Source: an uncultured Rhizobiaceae group bacterium
GTDB lineage: Bacteria; Pseudomonadota; Alphaproteobacteria; Rhizobiales; Rhizobiaceae
Length of the DNA: 52,726 nt
Reading direction: 5' to 3'
Assembly (NCBI GenBank): GCA_905480295.1
Contig: CAJQPW010000378.1
Span: 1 to 52,726, forward strand
The translations under genes and the position numbers were made by a program. The first letter of the stretch is position 1. Every line of letters starts with the position of its first letter. The notes under the pieces are model-generated. The model searched no databases. It had not been told where the DNA came from and was given only the letters and a program-made list of their open reading frames with translations. Positions 1 to 10,958 of this stretch are shown piece by piece.

Positions 1-108
1 AAACGTGCCCCGCAAATGGACAAGGATCAGATCATCATCATGAACCTGTGCGGGCGCGGTGACAAAGATGTTCACACCGTCAGTGAACAGCTCGGAATGG
101 AGATTTAA
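1..108 (+). CDS. trpB: Tryptophan synthase beta chain, C-terminal end (partial)
   Basis: Only the last 35 codons are in the window; the reading frame is open from base 1 and stops with TAA at 106-108. The residues NLCGRGDKD followed by [12 protein letters not shown] match the C-terminal glycine-rich loop of TrpB, the PLP enzyme that condenses indole and serine to tryptophan. In the Salmonella enzyme the residue before GRGDKD is Ser377, which contacts the PLP pyridine nitrogen; here it is cysteine. trpA starts 4 bases after the stop, the usual trpBA arrangement, so the two subunits are probably co-translated. Confidence 0.93.
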   Translation, partial: KRAPQMDKDQIIIMNLCGRGDKDVHTVSEQLGMEI

Positions 109-112
109 GCCC

Positions 113-940
113 ATGACCCAGCGTATGACCGATTGCTTTGCAAAACTTACTGCCGAAAATCGCCCGGCCTTCGTTACCTATTTCATGGGTGGCGACCCGG
201 ATTTCGATACGTCTGTCGAAATAATGAAAGGCCTGCCCGCTGCAGGGGCGGACGTGATTGAACTTGGCATGCCCTTTTCCGATCCGATGGCCGATGGGCC
301 TTCCATTCAGGCCGCCGGCCTTCGTTCTCTGGAAGCCGGGCATAACATTCCCAAATGCCTGGAAATGGTGCGCAGGTTCCGCGCTGACGATGAGGCTACA
401 CCGATTGTCGTGATGGGCTATTACAATCCAATTTATCAATATGGCGCTGAGCGCTTCCTTGCCGATGCCAAACAGGCAGGCATTGACGGCATGATCATCG
501 TCGATCTGCCGCCGGAGATGGATGAAGAATTGTGCATCCCAGCGATCGACGAAGGCTTGAATTTCATTCGGTTGGCAACCCCGACCACAGATGAAAAGAG
601 GCTTCCCAAGGTCCTGTCCAACACATCAGGATTTGTCTACTACGTTTCCATCAATGGCATTACCGGCGCGGCGGCGCCGAAGCCCGATGAAGTGGCTCAA
701 TCGGTTGCGCATATCAAAGCCAAGACAGATCTGCCCATATGCGTCGGATTTGGTGTCCGCACAGCAGAACAGGCAGCATCCATTGGACGTGCGGCAGACG
801 GTGTCGTCGTCGGATCAGCGATCGTTTCTGCCATCGCAGATAGTCTGCAGGATGGTAAGGCTGGCAGCGGCACGATCAATGCCGCATTATCGACCGTTTC
901 TTCCATTGCTGAAGGTGTTCGCAGCGCCCGCAACGGATAG
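113..940 (+). CDS. trpA: Tryptophan synthase alpha chain
   Basis: 275-residue TIM-barrel subunit that cleaves indole-3-glycerol phosphate to indole, which is channelled to TrpB. The catalytic pair is visible as Glu50 (in VIELGMPF) and Asp61 (in PMADGP), matching Glu49 and Asp60 of the enteric enzyme. The phosphate-binding loop [10 protein letters not shown] and the following GVVVGSAIV are present. The ATG at 113 is chosen because it follows the trpB stop by 4 bases and gives the family N-terminus (MTQRM, then [17 protein letters not shown]); an in-frame ATG further upstream would overlap trpB. A GGAG lies about 14 bases upstream. Length is normal for the family. Confidence 0.97.
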   Translation: MTQRMTDCFAKLTAENRPAFVTYFMGGDPDFDTSVEIMKGLPAAGADVIELGMPFSDPMADGPSIQAAGLRSLEAGHNIPKCLEMVRRFRADDEATPIVVMGYYNPIYQYGAERFLADAKQAGIDGMIIVDLPPEMDEELCIPAIDEGLNFIRLATPTTDEKRLPKVLSNTSGFVYYVSINGITGAAAPKPDEVAQSVAHIKAKTDLPICVGFGVRTAEQAASIGRAADGVVVGSAIVSAIADSLQDGKAGSGTINAALSTVSSIAEGVRSARNG

Positions 941-974
941 ATTTTTACTATTTTTAAGAAGATTTGCCTGACCC

Positions 975-1001
975 ATGGCCTTTGTGCCCTGCCAAGGCCA
1001 T
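975..1001. repeat. Inverted repeat between trpA and accD
   Basis: Perfect 8-bp arms ATGGCCTT (975-982) and AAGGCCAT (994-1001) around an 11-base loop, in the 111-base trpA-accD gap. There is no T-run after it, so it is not a classical intrinsic terminator. It may be an mRNA stem separating trp from accD expression or a protein site. Function is unknown. Confidence 0.4.
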
Positions 1002-1051
1002 AATAACAACGCAGGTGACTGCTCGACCGTAGTTGAATTCAAGGCTTATTC

Positions 1052-2092
1052 ATGAACTGGATCACAGATTACGTCCGTCCAAAACTCGACTTCCTCAGCC
1101 GCAAAGACATGCCGGAAAACCTCTGGATCAAAGATCCTGATTCCGGCGAGATGGTGTTCCATGCGGATCTGGAAGCAAATCAGTTCGTGGTACCGGCCTC
1201 CGGTTATCACCTGGCGATTCGTGCCAAGGAGCGGTTGAAATTCCTGTTTGACGACGGTGCCTACGAAACCATCGATCAGCCAGAAGTGGCGATTGATCCG
1301 CTGAAATTTCGCGACGAACGCCGTTACACCGACAAGTTGAAAGAAAACCGCACCAAAACTGGCGTGGAAGACACGATTCTGGCTGGTGTTGGCAAGATTC
1401 ACGGTCAGCCGGTGACGGCCTGTGTTCAGGACTTCAAATTCATGGGCGGTTCGCTTGGCATGGCGGCTGGCGAAGCCATTATTGCCTCCATGGAGGAGGC
1501 GGTAAAACAAAAGACACCTTTCATCATGTTCGCTGCAAGCGGTGGCGCGCGTATGCAGGAAGGCATTTTGTCATTGATGCAGTTGCCGCGCACAACAGTG
1601 GCGGTGCAGATGCTGCGTGAAGCCGGACTGCCTTATATTGTCGTGCTGACCAACCCCACCACCGGGGGCGTTTCCGCGTCCTATGCCATGCTTGGTGACA
1701 TCCATATTGCAGAGCCCGGTGCCCTTATCGGATTTGCCGGACCACGGGTAATCGAGCAAACCATTCGCGAGAAATTGCCGGAAGGCTTCCAACGCGCCGA
1801 ATATCTCAAGGAACATGGCATGGTGGACATGGTCGTTCCCCGCACCGAATTGCGCGATACGATCGCCAACGTTCTGTCCATTTTGATGAAGCAGGACCCA
1901 ATCGTACCGGCGGTTGCTGAAGAGGTGGAAGACGTCGAAACGGCTGAAGACAAGGCCGATAAGCCGGCCGAGGCTGAAGAGGCAACCTCTGTACCGCTGG
2001 CAGCTGAAAAGACAGCCAGTGACAAGCCAGAGAAGAAAAAGGCCAAAAAAGAGGTTGATGTCGCTGTCAACGCAAAACCAGCAACAGCCTGA
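1052..2092 (+). CDS. accD: Acetyl-CoA carboxylase carboxyltransferase beta subunit
   Basis: 346 residues. With AccA it forms the carboxyltransferase that moves CO2 from carboxybiotin to acetyl-CoA, the first step of fatty acid synthesis. The crotonase-like core is clear: [13 protein letters not shown] entry, [19 protein letters not shown], and [16 protein letters not shown] with the oxyanion-hole glycines. The four-cysteine zinc ribbon of the E. coli protein (about residues 27-50) is absent: the segment reads [16 protein letters not shown] with no cysteine. Residues 285-346 form a charged Glu/Ala/Lys-rich tail of low complexity. The start is the ATG giving [11 protein letters not shown], typical of alphaproteobacterial AccD. 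folC follows almost without a gap, a common alphaproteobacterial order. Confidence 0.96.
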   Translation: MNWITDYVRPKLDFLSRKDMPENLWIKDPDSGEMVFHADLEANQFVVPASGYHLAIRAKERLKFLFDDGAYETIDQPEVAIDPLKFRDERRYTDKLKENRTKTGVEDTILAGVGKIHGQPVTACVQDFKFMGGSLGMAAGEAIIASMEEAVKQKTPFIMFAASGGARMQEGILSLMQLPRTTVAVQMLREAGLPYIVVLTNPTTGGVSASYAMLGDIHIAEPGALIGFAGPRVIEQTIREKLPEGFQRAEYLKEHGMVDMVVPRTELRDTIANVLSILMKQDPIVPAVAEEVEDVETAEDKADKPAEAEEATSVPLAAEKTASDKPEKKKAKKEVDVAVNAKPATA

Positions 2093-2101
2093 TTGCCGCT
2101 G

Positions 2102-3445
2102 ATGTCTTCGCAAAACCTGGCCCAGCCTTCGGCTGCTGAGCGTATTAATGCCCTGATGGAAATCCATCCCAAAGGCTTTGATCTGTCTTTGGAACGGATC
2201 ACCGCTTTGCTGGCCAAGCTGGGAAATCCGCAAGATAATTTGCCACCGGTCATCCATGTTGCCGGGACCAACGGCAAAGGCTCGACAATCGCCTTCCTTC
2301 GGTCAATCCTGGAGGCCGCCGGACTGAGCGTACACGTGCACACATCACCTCATCTGGTGAACTGGCACGAACGCTACCGACTGGGCCGTCCTGGCGGTTC
2401 AGGACAACTGGTTGACGACGCCGTGCTGTCAGACGCTATCGCCCGTTTTGCCAAAGCCAATGACGGCAACGCCATTACTGTTTTTGAAGTGCTGACGGCC
2501 GTGACGTTTCTGCTGTTCAGTGAACATCCGGCTGATGTCTGCCTGATCGAAGTCGGTCTTGGCGGACGGTTTGACGCCACCAATGTCATGCAGGATACCG
2601 ACCTGTCGGTGATCACTCCGGTTTCCATCGACCACGAGGCCTATCTGGGTGATACGCTGGCAAAGATCGCATTTGAAAAAGCCGGCATCATCAAGCCCGG
2701 AACACCGGTGGTGGTTGGCCAGCAACACGCCGATGCGTTGAGCGTTATTGAAAAACAGGCACGACGGAACCGGTCATCGGTTCACATCGCCAATGAAGAT
2801 TTTTCTGCAATTCGTGAAAATGGCCGTCTAGTCTTTCAAAATGAGACCGCGCTGCTGGACCTGGCCCTGCCTCGTCTGTCCGGGGAACATCAAATTGCCA
2901 ACGCCGCACTGGCCATCGAGACCACTCGGATATTCTGTGCCAAACACGGCATAGCCCTGCGCAACAGCACCATCGATCAGGGCATTCAAACGGCAGATTG
3001 GCCGGGCAGACTGCAACACCTGACCCATGGTGATTTAATCGACGCAATACCGGAAACTTGCGACGTCTGGCTTGATGGTGGGCATAACCCCGATGCCGGC
3101 AGCGTCATCGCACAGTTTCTCAGCGACCTGGAGGACCGTGACCCGCGTCCGCTGACACTGGTATGCGGCATGCTGGATACCAAAGACTGCAAGGCCTATT
3201 TCTTACAATTCGAAACTCTGGCCGAACGGGTAATCACCGTTCCAATCCTGTCCAGCGACGCTGGTGTCGACGTTGAAACACTGGCTGATTATGCCGAGAG
3301 CGCGGGCCTGCCTGCGATATCGGCGCCATCCTTGAAACGGGCGCTGCAGATGATCGACGGCAGCCAACCCAATCGGGTGTTGATTTGCGGTTCGCTCTAC
3401 CTTGCCGGGGACACGCTGGCGCAAAACGGGACACCCCCTGTATGA
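2102..3445 (+). CDS. folC: Bifunctional folylpolyglutamate synthase / dihydrofolate synthase
   Basis: 447 residues. ATP-dependent ligase adding glutamate to dihydropteroate and to reduced folates. The Mur-ligase-type P-loop HVAGTNGKGSTIAF lies near residue 60. It is followed by the substrate helix HTSPHLVNWHERYR, the family motif EVGLGGRFDATNV, the metal/ATP region SIDHEAYLGDT, and the C-terminal Rossmann-like domain with WLDGGHNPDA. Start choice: ATG at 2102; a TTG at 2093, directly after the accD stop, is in frame and would add three residues. Either start leaves it tightly linked to accD and probably translated from the same mRNA. Confidence 0.95.
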   Translation: MSSQNLAQPSAAERINALMEIHPKGFDLSLERITALLAKLGNPQDNLPPVIHVAGTNGKGSTIAFLRSILEAAGLSVHVHTSPHLVNWHERYRLGRPGGSGQLVDDAVLSDAIARFAKANDGNAITVFEVLTAVTFLLFSEHPADVCLIEVGLGGRFDATNVMQDTDLSVITPVSIDHEAYLGDTLAKIAFEKAGIIKPGTPVVVGQQHADALSVIEKQARRNRSSVHIANEDFSAIRENGRLVFQNETALLDLALPRLSGEHQIANAALAIETTRIFCAKHGIALRNSTIDQGIQTADWPGRLQHLTHGDLIDAIPETCDVWLDGGHNPDAGSVIAQFLSDLEDRDPRPLTLVCGMLDTKDCKAYFLQFETLAERVITVPILSSDAGVDVETLADYAESAGLPAISAPSLKRALQMIDGSQPNRVLICGSLYLAGDTLAQNGTPPV

Positions 3446-3537
3446 CCATGGGCGGAACCGCTCGTTAGTCCTGTTACACTTTGCAGGCTTGACCTTCGAT
3501 CTGACCTAATTGAATATTCCTGCTTGGATGGTTCAGC

Positions 3538-4239
3538 GTGGATGCGAGCATGGAACTTCTTACACAGATACCTCTTTTTGCGGATATCAGCCCGGAGGCA
3601 GCGGAAATTCATTCCAAACGCTGTACCTGGCGTACCTATGATGAAAACGAACTCATCATCGATTATGAAGACGATTCTCGCGATGTGCGGTTCATAATCA
3701 GCGGCAAGGTGCGCATTATCCTGCGGATTGCCACCGGCAAGGAAGTCATTCTTACCGAAATGCAGGACGGTGAATTCTTTGGAGAAATTGCCGCCATTGA
3801 CGAAGAAGGACGTTCGGCAAATGTCACCGCCCTCAGCCGCAGCAAGATATGTGCGGTGCCCCAGTCGGTCTTTCTGGAACTTGTTGCAACGGAGCCCAGC
3901 GTCAACCGATATGTGATGCGAACACTGGCCGAACGCTGTCGCCTTTTGAATTCCCGGCTGGCGGAACATTGTTTTCTGCAAACCAAGCACCGGCTCTATA
4001 CCGAGCTTTTGCGTCAGTCGCGTCCAAGACCGGGGCATGACGGACAGCGGTCGATATCACCACCGCCAACACAAAAAGATCTGGCCGCACGTATTGGCAC
4101 CAGGCGCGAAGTTGTTTCCCGAGAAATTGCCAGCCTGAAACGGGCGCGCATTGTTGACAAGACAACCGGCGCACTCGTGCTTTGTGATCTTGGCAAGCTC
4201 AATGCTTTAATTTCAGCGGGTTGGGCGGAAGCCAACTAG
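3538..4239 (+). CDS. Crp/Fnr family transcriptional regulator
   Basis: 233 residues from a GTG start; an in-frame ATG four codons later is an alternative. Residues about 10-125 are a cyclic-nucleotide-binding beta-barrel. The phosphate cassette has G82-E83 (GEFFGEIAAID) and R92-S93 (GRSANVTAL), the residues that hold the nucleotide in cAMP-binding family members, so a cNMP ligand is plausible. Residues about 175-220 are a winged helix (PTQKDLAARIGTRREVVSREIASLKRARIV), where TRREVVSRE is the recognition helix. The FNR N-terminal cysteine cluster is absent, so it is unlikely to be an iron-sulphur oxygen sensor. Its targets cannot be read from the window; it is monocistronic as far as can be seen. 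Confidence 0.9.
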   Translation: MDASMELLTQIPLFADISPEAAEIHSKRCTWRTYDENELIIDYEDDSRDVRFIISGKVRIILRIATGKEVILTEMQDGEFFGEIAAIDEEGRSANVTALSRSKICAVPQSVFLELVATEPSVNRYVMRTLAERCRLLNSRLAEHCFLQTKHRLYTELLRQSRPRPGHDGQRSISPPPTQKDLAARIGTRREVVSREIASLKRARIVDKTTGALVLCDLGKLNALISAGWAEAN

Positions 4240-4300
4240 CCGGCGGACGGTCCAATTCTTTTTTGTTGCGTCGCAACCCTGCACGCGCGTAACAAGCCTT

Positions 4301-5200
4301 ATGAGTCGTCCATTACTTTTCCTGATTCTGCTGGGTTTTGGTGTCATGTGGGGCGCAACCATCCCGCTGACCAAAATTGCCGTCTCAACCGGGCATCATC
4401 CATTTGGCTTGATATTCTGGCAGTCTTTCCTGGCCGTTGTCGTCCTGTCGGGACTGATCCTGTTGCGCCGGTCTTCCGTGATCTGGGACCGGGTTCACCT
4501 GTATTTTTTCACAACCATCGCCTTTACCGGAACCTTGATACCCAATTCGATGTCTTATCTTGCCGCCTTTCATCTGCCGGCCGGCGTAATGGCGTTGATC
4601 ATCGCACTGGTACCGATGTTCTCGCTGATGATCGCGTTGACGCTTCGCCTTGAACGGTTTCGCCTTTCACGCATGACCGGCGTTGTTCTGGGTGCCCTGG
4701 CCATCGCTTTGATTGCCCTACCGGAATCCAGCCTTCCCGACCCCAGCAAGGCGATTTTCATCGTGGTCGCTCTGGTCGCACCGTTTTGTTATGGCATTGA
4801 GGGCAATTATCTGTCGCTCAGGCAGCCCGAACATACCGGCCCGGTCGCAACCATGTTCGGTGCCTCACTGATCGGAACGGCCATTTCACTGCCACTGACC
4901 CTGGCCACGGGCACGTTCATCAACCCACTGCAGGTCGGGATAAATGCGTCGGAACTGGCGGTTATCGCCTCAACCATTCTGCACATATTTGCCTATGTCG
5001 GTTATATCTGGATGGTCAAACAAGCCGGACCGGTTTTTTCTGCCCAGGTCGCCTATGTGGTCACACCGGCAGGTATTTTGATATCAATGCTGGTGCTGGG
5101 CGAAGACCCATCCAGTTACCTCTGGCTCGCACTTGGCATTCTGCTCATTGGTTTGTTTCTGGTGCAACCCAAACCACAGGGTGACAGACCGGTTTCTTAG
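4301..5200 (+). CDS. EamA/DMT family permease
   Basis: 299 residues, very hydrophobic, about ten membrane helices in two EamA repeats (about 8-140 and 155-293). The first helix motif FGVMWGATIPLTKIA and the repeat-2 segments APFCYGIEGNYLSLRQPEHTG and YVVTPAGILISMLVLGE are typical of the drug/metabolite transporter superfamily in the inner membrane. The substrate cannot be predicted. It lies 61 bases after the Crp/Fnr gene and 117 bases before the aminotransferase gene, all on the same strand, so a shared metabolic role is possible but unproven. Confidence 0.9.
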   Translation: MSRPLLFLILLGFGVMWGATIPLTKIAVSTGHHPFGLIFWQSFLAVVVLSGLILLRRSSVIWDRVHLYFFTTIAFTGTLIPNSMSYLAAFHLPAGVMALIIALVPMFSLMIALTLRLERFRLSRMTGVVLGALAIALIALPESSLPDPSKAIFIVVALVAPFCYGIEGNYLSLRQPEHTGPVATMFGASLIGTAISLPLTLATGTFINPLQVGINASELAVIASTILHIFAYVGYIWMVKQAGPVFSAQVAYVVTPAGILISMLVLGEDPSSYLWLALGILLIGLFLVQPKPQGDRPVS

Positions 5201-5317
5201 GCACAAAGGCGGTGGCAGCACCGGGCCAGTCAATTGTTTTGGTAGGCGCTGTTGATGGTCGACGGCGAAATATCCGCCTGCTATGAATTCCAAAACCTCT
5301 CCTGAAAAGCATCTCCC

Positions 5318-6523
5318 ATGTCACTCAATTTTGGCCGTACTCAACTGGCAATTCCCGGACCATCAGTGATTCCGGATCGCGTGCTCAACGCCATGCACCG
5401 TCCATCGCCGAATATTTATCACGGCGAACTGGTCGATATGGTCGACACCATCTTTCCTGATTTGCGAACCGTGGCTCAGACCAAACACAAAGTGGCAATC
5501 TATATTGCCAACGGCCATGGGGCATGGGAAGCCGCACTTGCCAATACATTGAACCGGGGTGACAAAATCCTGGTCATCACCACCGGGCGGTTTGGCGCAG
5601 GCTGGGGTGAAGTGGCCCGGTCGATGGGACTGGAGACCCCGATTCTCGATTTCGGCATGGACGCCGATGCTGACCCGCAGAAACTGGAAGAAGTGCTGAA
5701 AGCCGACACCAACGGAGATCTGAAGGCGGTGCTGACGGTTCAGGTGGATACGGCTTCTACCGTGCGCAACGATATTGCCGCCCTGCGGACGGCGATCGAC
5801 AATGCCAATCATGATGCCCTGTTCATGGTCGACTGCATCGCATCACTGGCCTGTGACCGATATCTGATGGACGAATGGGGAGTCGATGTCACGGTTGCCG
5901 GGTGCCAGAAGGGGCTGATGACACCAGCAGGAATGTCCTTTGTTTACTTTAACGATAAGGCCGAAACATTTCGCCAGAATACATCACCCAGTTTCTATTG
6001 GGATTGGCAGCCACGGACCAACGACGAAATTTTTTACCAGAAATTCGCCGGGACGGCTCCCACCCACCACTTGTATGGATTGCGCACCGCACTCGACATG
6101 CTGGTGCATGAAGAAGGCATTGAAAACGTCTGGACCCGTCATGAAACCATCGCCCGGGCAGTTTGGGCCTCCATTGATGGCTGGGGTATCAACGGCGCCA
6201 TGCGCCACAATATCCGTGATCCAAAAAAGCGATCCAATGCTGTATCGGCCATCAATACGGGGCCGGAAATCGCCGGAAAAATTCGAAAATGGTGCGAAGA
6301 AGAAGGCGGGTTGACGCTCGGTATCGGGCTTGGCCTGGCCGAAATGGGCACGCCGGAATGGGACCAGCATTTCCGTATCGGTCACATGGGCCACCAGAAT
6401 CCAACCATGACCATGGCTGTGCTGGGCTGTATTGAATCCGCACTGCTGGCCCATAATATCGACCATGGGGACGGCGGATTGAGTGCAGCGGCCAGAATTC
6501 TGGCCCGGCCCGCATCTCAGTAA
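5318..6523 (+). CDS. Class V aminotransferase, serine-glyoxylate / alanine-glyoxylate type
   Basis: 401 residues. PLP fold-type I enzyme of the serine-glyoxylate aminotransferase group, which moves an amino group from serine or alanine to glyoxylate. Family N-terminus IPGPSVIPDRVLNAMHRPSPNIYHGE. The PLP aspartate lies in FMVDCIASL (Asp172) and the Schiff-base lysine is Lys198 in AGCQKGLMTPAG. GHGAWEAAL near residue 66 is the phosphate-binding segment. No serine-cycle genes are nearby (no hydroxypyruvate reductase, malyl-CoA lyase or mtdA), so a methylotrophic role is not supported; photorespiration-like glyoxylate detoxification or serine catabolism is more likely. Exact substrate preference is inferred from similarity only. 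Confidence 0.88.
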   Translation: MSLNFGRTQLAIPGPSVIPDRVLNAMHRPSPNIYHGELVDMVDTIFPDLRTVAQTKHKVAIYIANGHGAWEAALANTLNRGDKILVITTGRFGAGWGEVARSMGLETPILDFGMDADADPQKLEEVLKADTNGDLKAVLTVQVDTASTVRNDIAALRTAIDNANHDALFMVDCIASLACDRYLMDEWGVDVTVAGCQKGLMTPAGMSFVYFNDKAETFRQNTSPSFYWDWQPRTNDEIFYQKFAGTAPTHHLYGLRTALDMLVHEEGIENVWTRHETIARAVWASIDGWGINGAMRHNIRDPKKRSNAVSAINTGPEIAGKIRKWCEEEGGLTLGIGLGLAEMGTPEWDQHFRIGHMGHQNPTMTMAVLGCIESALLAHNIDHGDGGLSAAARILARPASQ

Positions 6524-6877
6524 GGCCAAGACATTCGATTGACTGCCGCTGCCGCTGCCGTTGCCGCAATCCGAATGGCATAGGTTTGTTGATGGTCTCC
6601 CTGTCGTCCCCACGGCTGCTGCTCGGGGGTAATTCCGGCCAATGCCGGTGGTTCTGACCAAGGACTTTGGGAGCACGAAATCCTTGACTCCTGCCGTGAT
6701 TTCGCTATGAAAGCGCCAGATTGAGGCGTGGGAAACCCGCGCCCTTTCTGTTTTCGCAAACCAGACTGGCAAAAAGGTGCTTGTTCTCAAGGTCTTCCCC
6801 CAATGGTGGCAACATCAAAGGGTGGTAAATCAGCCCCGACAGATTCAAAGCACAGCTTGAACACTAAGGAAAAAACG
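6524..6877 (+). other. Intergenic region and 5' leader of rplU (no gene seen)
   Basis: 354 bases without a convincing gene. It holds a short GCC-rich stretch at about 6540-6566 (repeated CTGCCG units), the candidate rplU promoter at 6684-6711, and then a leader of about 160 bases up to the rplU ATG. An open frame in phase with rplU begins at 6728, but its predicted N-terminus is unlike L21 and it is best read as untranslated leader. A ribosome binding site AAGGA lies at 6866-6870. Confidence 0.6.
6684..6711 (+). promoter_or_regulatory. Candidate sigma-70 promoter for rplU-rpmA
   Basis: TTGACT at 6684-6689 and TATGAA at 6706-6711, spacing 16. The -35 matches 5 of 6 consensus bases and the -10 matches 4 of 6. 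The position in front of a ribosomal protein operon supports it. The predicted transcript would carry a leader of about 160 bases. Confidence 0.5.
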
Positions 6878-7534
6878 ATGTTCGCAGTCATCAAAACCGG
6901 CGGGAAGCAGTATTCTGTAGCCGCCAACGACCAGTTAAAGGTCGAAAAACTCGCCGGGGAAGCCGGCGACATGATCGAATTGAACGAAGTTCTGATGGTC
7001 GGCAATACTGTCGGCACACCGCTTGTCGAAGGTGCCATGGTCACCGCTGAAATCGTCGAGCAGGGTCGCGCCCGCAAGGTTATCGCTTTCAAAAAGCGTC
7101 GCCGTCAGAATTCACGCCGCACAATTGGCCACCGCCAGCATTTCACCCTGCTTCAGATCAGTGAAATCCTGACCGATGGTGCCAAGCCTTCCAAAAAGGC
7201 TGCTGCTAAAGCCAAGCCTGCAAAAGAAGCACCAAAGGCCGAAGCTAAGCCTGCCAAGGAAGCGCCAAAGGCCGAGAAGAAAGCCGATTCGGCTGAAGCT
7301 TCAGCCGCACCGCTGTTTACTGCCCCTGCCGGTGGAGAAAAAGACAAGCTGACTGACATCAAGGGCATTGGTCCTGTTGCCGAAAAGCAGCTCAACGAAC
7401 AGGGCATAACAACATTTGCTCAGATCGCCGCATTGACCGCCGCAGATATTGCCAAGGTTGACGAATACATGCCTTTCAGTGCAGACCAGATCAACGACTG
7501 GAAAGCACAGGCTAAAGAAAAGGCAAAAGGCTAA
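6878..7534 (+). CDS. rplU: 50S ribosomal protein L21 with C-terminal helix-hairpin-helix extension
   Basis: 218 residues, about twice the usual length. Residues 1-102 are a normal L21 ([18 protein letters not shown], then [20 protein letters not shown]), which binds 23S rRNA in the large subunit. Residues about 105-150 are a Lys/Ala/Pro-rich linker with a tandem repeat of the unit [11 protein letters not shown]. Residues about 152-218 ([34 protein letters not shown]) form a helix-hairpin-helix domain of the type that binds nucleic acid. This extension is known in L21 of Rhizobiales. The start at 6878 is set by AAGGA eight bases upstream and by the L21 N-terminus. rpmA follows after 31 bases. 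Confidence 0.96.
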   Translation: MFAVIKTGGKQYSVAANDQLKVEKLAGEAGDMIELNEVLMVGNTVGTPLVEGAMVTAEIVEQGRARKVIAFKKRRRQNSRRTIGHRQHFTLLQISEILTDGAKPSKKAAAKAKPAKEAPKAEAKPAKEAPKAEKKADSAEASAAPLFTAPAGGEKDKLTDIKGIGPVAEKQLNEQGITTFAQIAALTAADIAKVDEYMPFSADQINDWKAQAKEKAKG

Positions 7535-7565
7535 CCCGCGGGTTACCTCTTGAAGGAGAAAAGAC

Positions 7566-7835
7566 ATGGCACATAAAAAAGCCGGTGGCTCATCCAGAAA
7601 CGGTCGCGATTCCGCAGGACGTCGTCTTGGCGTGAAAAAATTTGGCGGTCAGGCCGTCATTCCAGGCAACATTATTGCACGTCAGCGTGGCACCAAGTGG
7701 CACCCGGGCACCAATGTTGGCATGGGTAAAGACCACACGCTGTTTGCGCTTACCGAAGGCACAGTCGCCTTTTCGACAAAAGCCAATAAACGCACCTATG
7801 TATCCGTGATGCCATTTGCGGAGGCTGCTGAATAA
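7566..7835 (+). CDS. rpmA: 50S ribosomal protein L27
   Basis: 89 residues. Its N-terminus [16 protein letters not shown] reaches the peptidyl transferase centre in the bacterial ribosome; the family core [28 protein letters not shown] is complete. A strong ribosome binding site (GAAGGAGA) lies seven bases before the ATG. It is second in the rplU-rpmA operon, which ends at the hairpin terminator at 7897. Confidence 0.98.
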   Translation: MAHKKAGGSSRNGRDSAGRRLGVKKFGGQAVIPGNIIARQRGTKWHPGTNVGMGKDHTLFALTEGTVAFSTKANKRTYVSVMPFAEAAE

Positions 7836-7896
7836 CCGGATACCAAAGTTTCATCCGGTGGCCCAAAACCCCGGATGTCATGAAACAGACATTTTC

Positions 7897-7928
7897 AAAG
7901 GGGAGATGGGGCACCATCTCCCCTTTTT
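7897..7928 (+). terminator. Rho-independent terminator after rpmA
   Basis: Perfect 13-bp stem: AAAGGGGAGATGG (7897-7909) pairs with CCATCTCCCCTTT (7914-7926) around the tetraloop GGCA, followed by further Ts to 7928. It is the strongest intrinsic terminator in the window and closes the rplU-rpmA operon. Confidence 0.93.
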
Positions 7929-7989
7929 GATTCTGCGCCGGTCGGTGTTGGGTTGAAAGGGCAAACCGACGAAAAGAAGGAATGCCAAA

Positions 7990-8538
7990 ATGGATATTCT
8001 CGTCACCAGACGTTTGACATTGAGACCCCCTCTGGATGTGGATGCGGACGCTATTGCAACCGCGCTGCAGAACAAGGATGTAACGCGCATGCTCACCAAC
8101 GTGCCCAATCCCTATGGACTGGACGACGCGGTGAACTGGATCAAGCGCGTGGATGAAGACAAACACTCCGCTTATTTTAGCATCTACCGACAGAAGTTCC
8201 TCGGTGTGGTGTCGGTTCAAACCAGTGAAGACGGCGAAGCCGATCTTGGTTATTGGCTGGACCGCAGCGCCTGGGGACAGGGTTTCATGAGCGAAGCTGC
8301 CCGTGCAACTGTCTCCCATGCATTCCGCAAGTTTGGTTTTGAAACCATCAGCTCCGGCGCCTACGAAGACAACCGGGCATCGATGGCAATTTTGCGGAAA
8401 CTGGGATTTGAAGCCGATGGTGCACGGCCACATTTCAACCCAACGCGCAATTGCCAGGTGTCCTGCAACCGCGTTGTTCTGACCCGTTCCCGCTTTGAAC
8501 AACTGTTCGGATCGCTTGAGACCAGCGTGGCGGCTTAG
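7990..8538 (+). CDS. GNAT family N-acetyltransferase (RimJ/RimL-like)
   Basis: 182 residues. The N-terminus LVTRRLTLRPPLDVDADAIATAL is typical of the RimJ/RimL branch. Acetyl-CoA-binding motif A is seen in YWLDRSAWGQGFMSEAARATVSHAF, and motif B in YEDNRASMAILRKLGFEADG. The substrate is not predictable; relatives acetylate ribosomal protein N-termini or small amines. AGAAGGA at 7974-7980 is a good ribosome binding site. It sits between rpmA and obgE, a position where GNAT genes are often found in Rhizobiales, but the rpmA terminator separates it from the ribosomal operon. Confidence 0.88.
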   Translation: MDILVTRRLTLRPPLDVDADAIATALQNKDVTRMLTNVPNPYGLDDAVNWIKRVDEDKHSAYFSIYRQKFLGVVSVQTSEDGEADLGYWLDRSAWGQGFMSEAARATVSHAFRKFGFETISSGAYEDNRASMAILRKLGFEADGARPHFNPTRNCQVSCNRVVLTRSRFEQLFGSLETSVAA

Positions 8539-8590
8539 GGTACAGGTCATGCAATTTCAATGGACCCGACCGTGAAGCTGTAATCGCTTC

Positions 8591-8649
8591 CAATTCAAGC
8601 GCTTGAGTTGCACCATGCCCCTTGCCACGAAAATAGCCAGGGGCATGGT
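8591..8649 (+). terminator. Palindrome plus hairpin between GNAT gene and obgE
   Basis: Two adjacent structures. A near-perfect 20-bp palindrome centred on CAAGCGCTTG spans 8591-8610. Directly after it an 11-bp stem ACCATGCCCCT (8612-8622) pairs with AGGGGCATGGT (8639-8649) around a 16-base loop, followed by CTTTG. The tail is a poor T-run, so termination would be weak; it could instead be an mRNA element upstream of obgE. Confidence 0.45.
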
Positions 8650-8671
8650 CTTTGCCTCGCGCATGTACTAA

Positions 8672-10955
<2,284 letters not shown>

Positions 10956-10958
10956 ACC

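Noticed and set aside
6728..6877. N-terminal extension of L21 in frame with rplU
   Set aside because: The added 50 residues look like random translation and a good ribosome binding site lies directly before the internal ATG at 6878.
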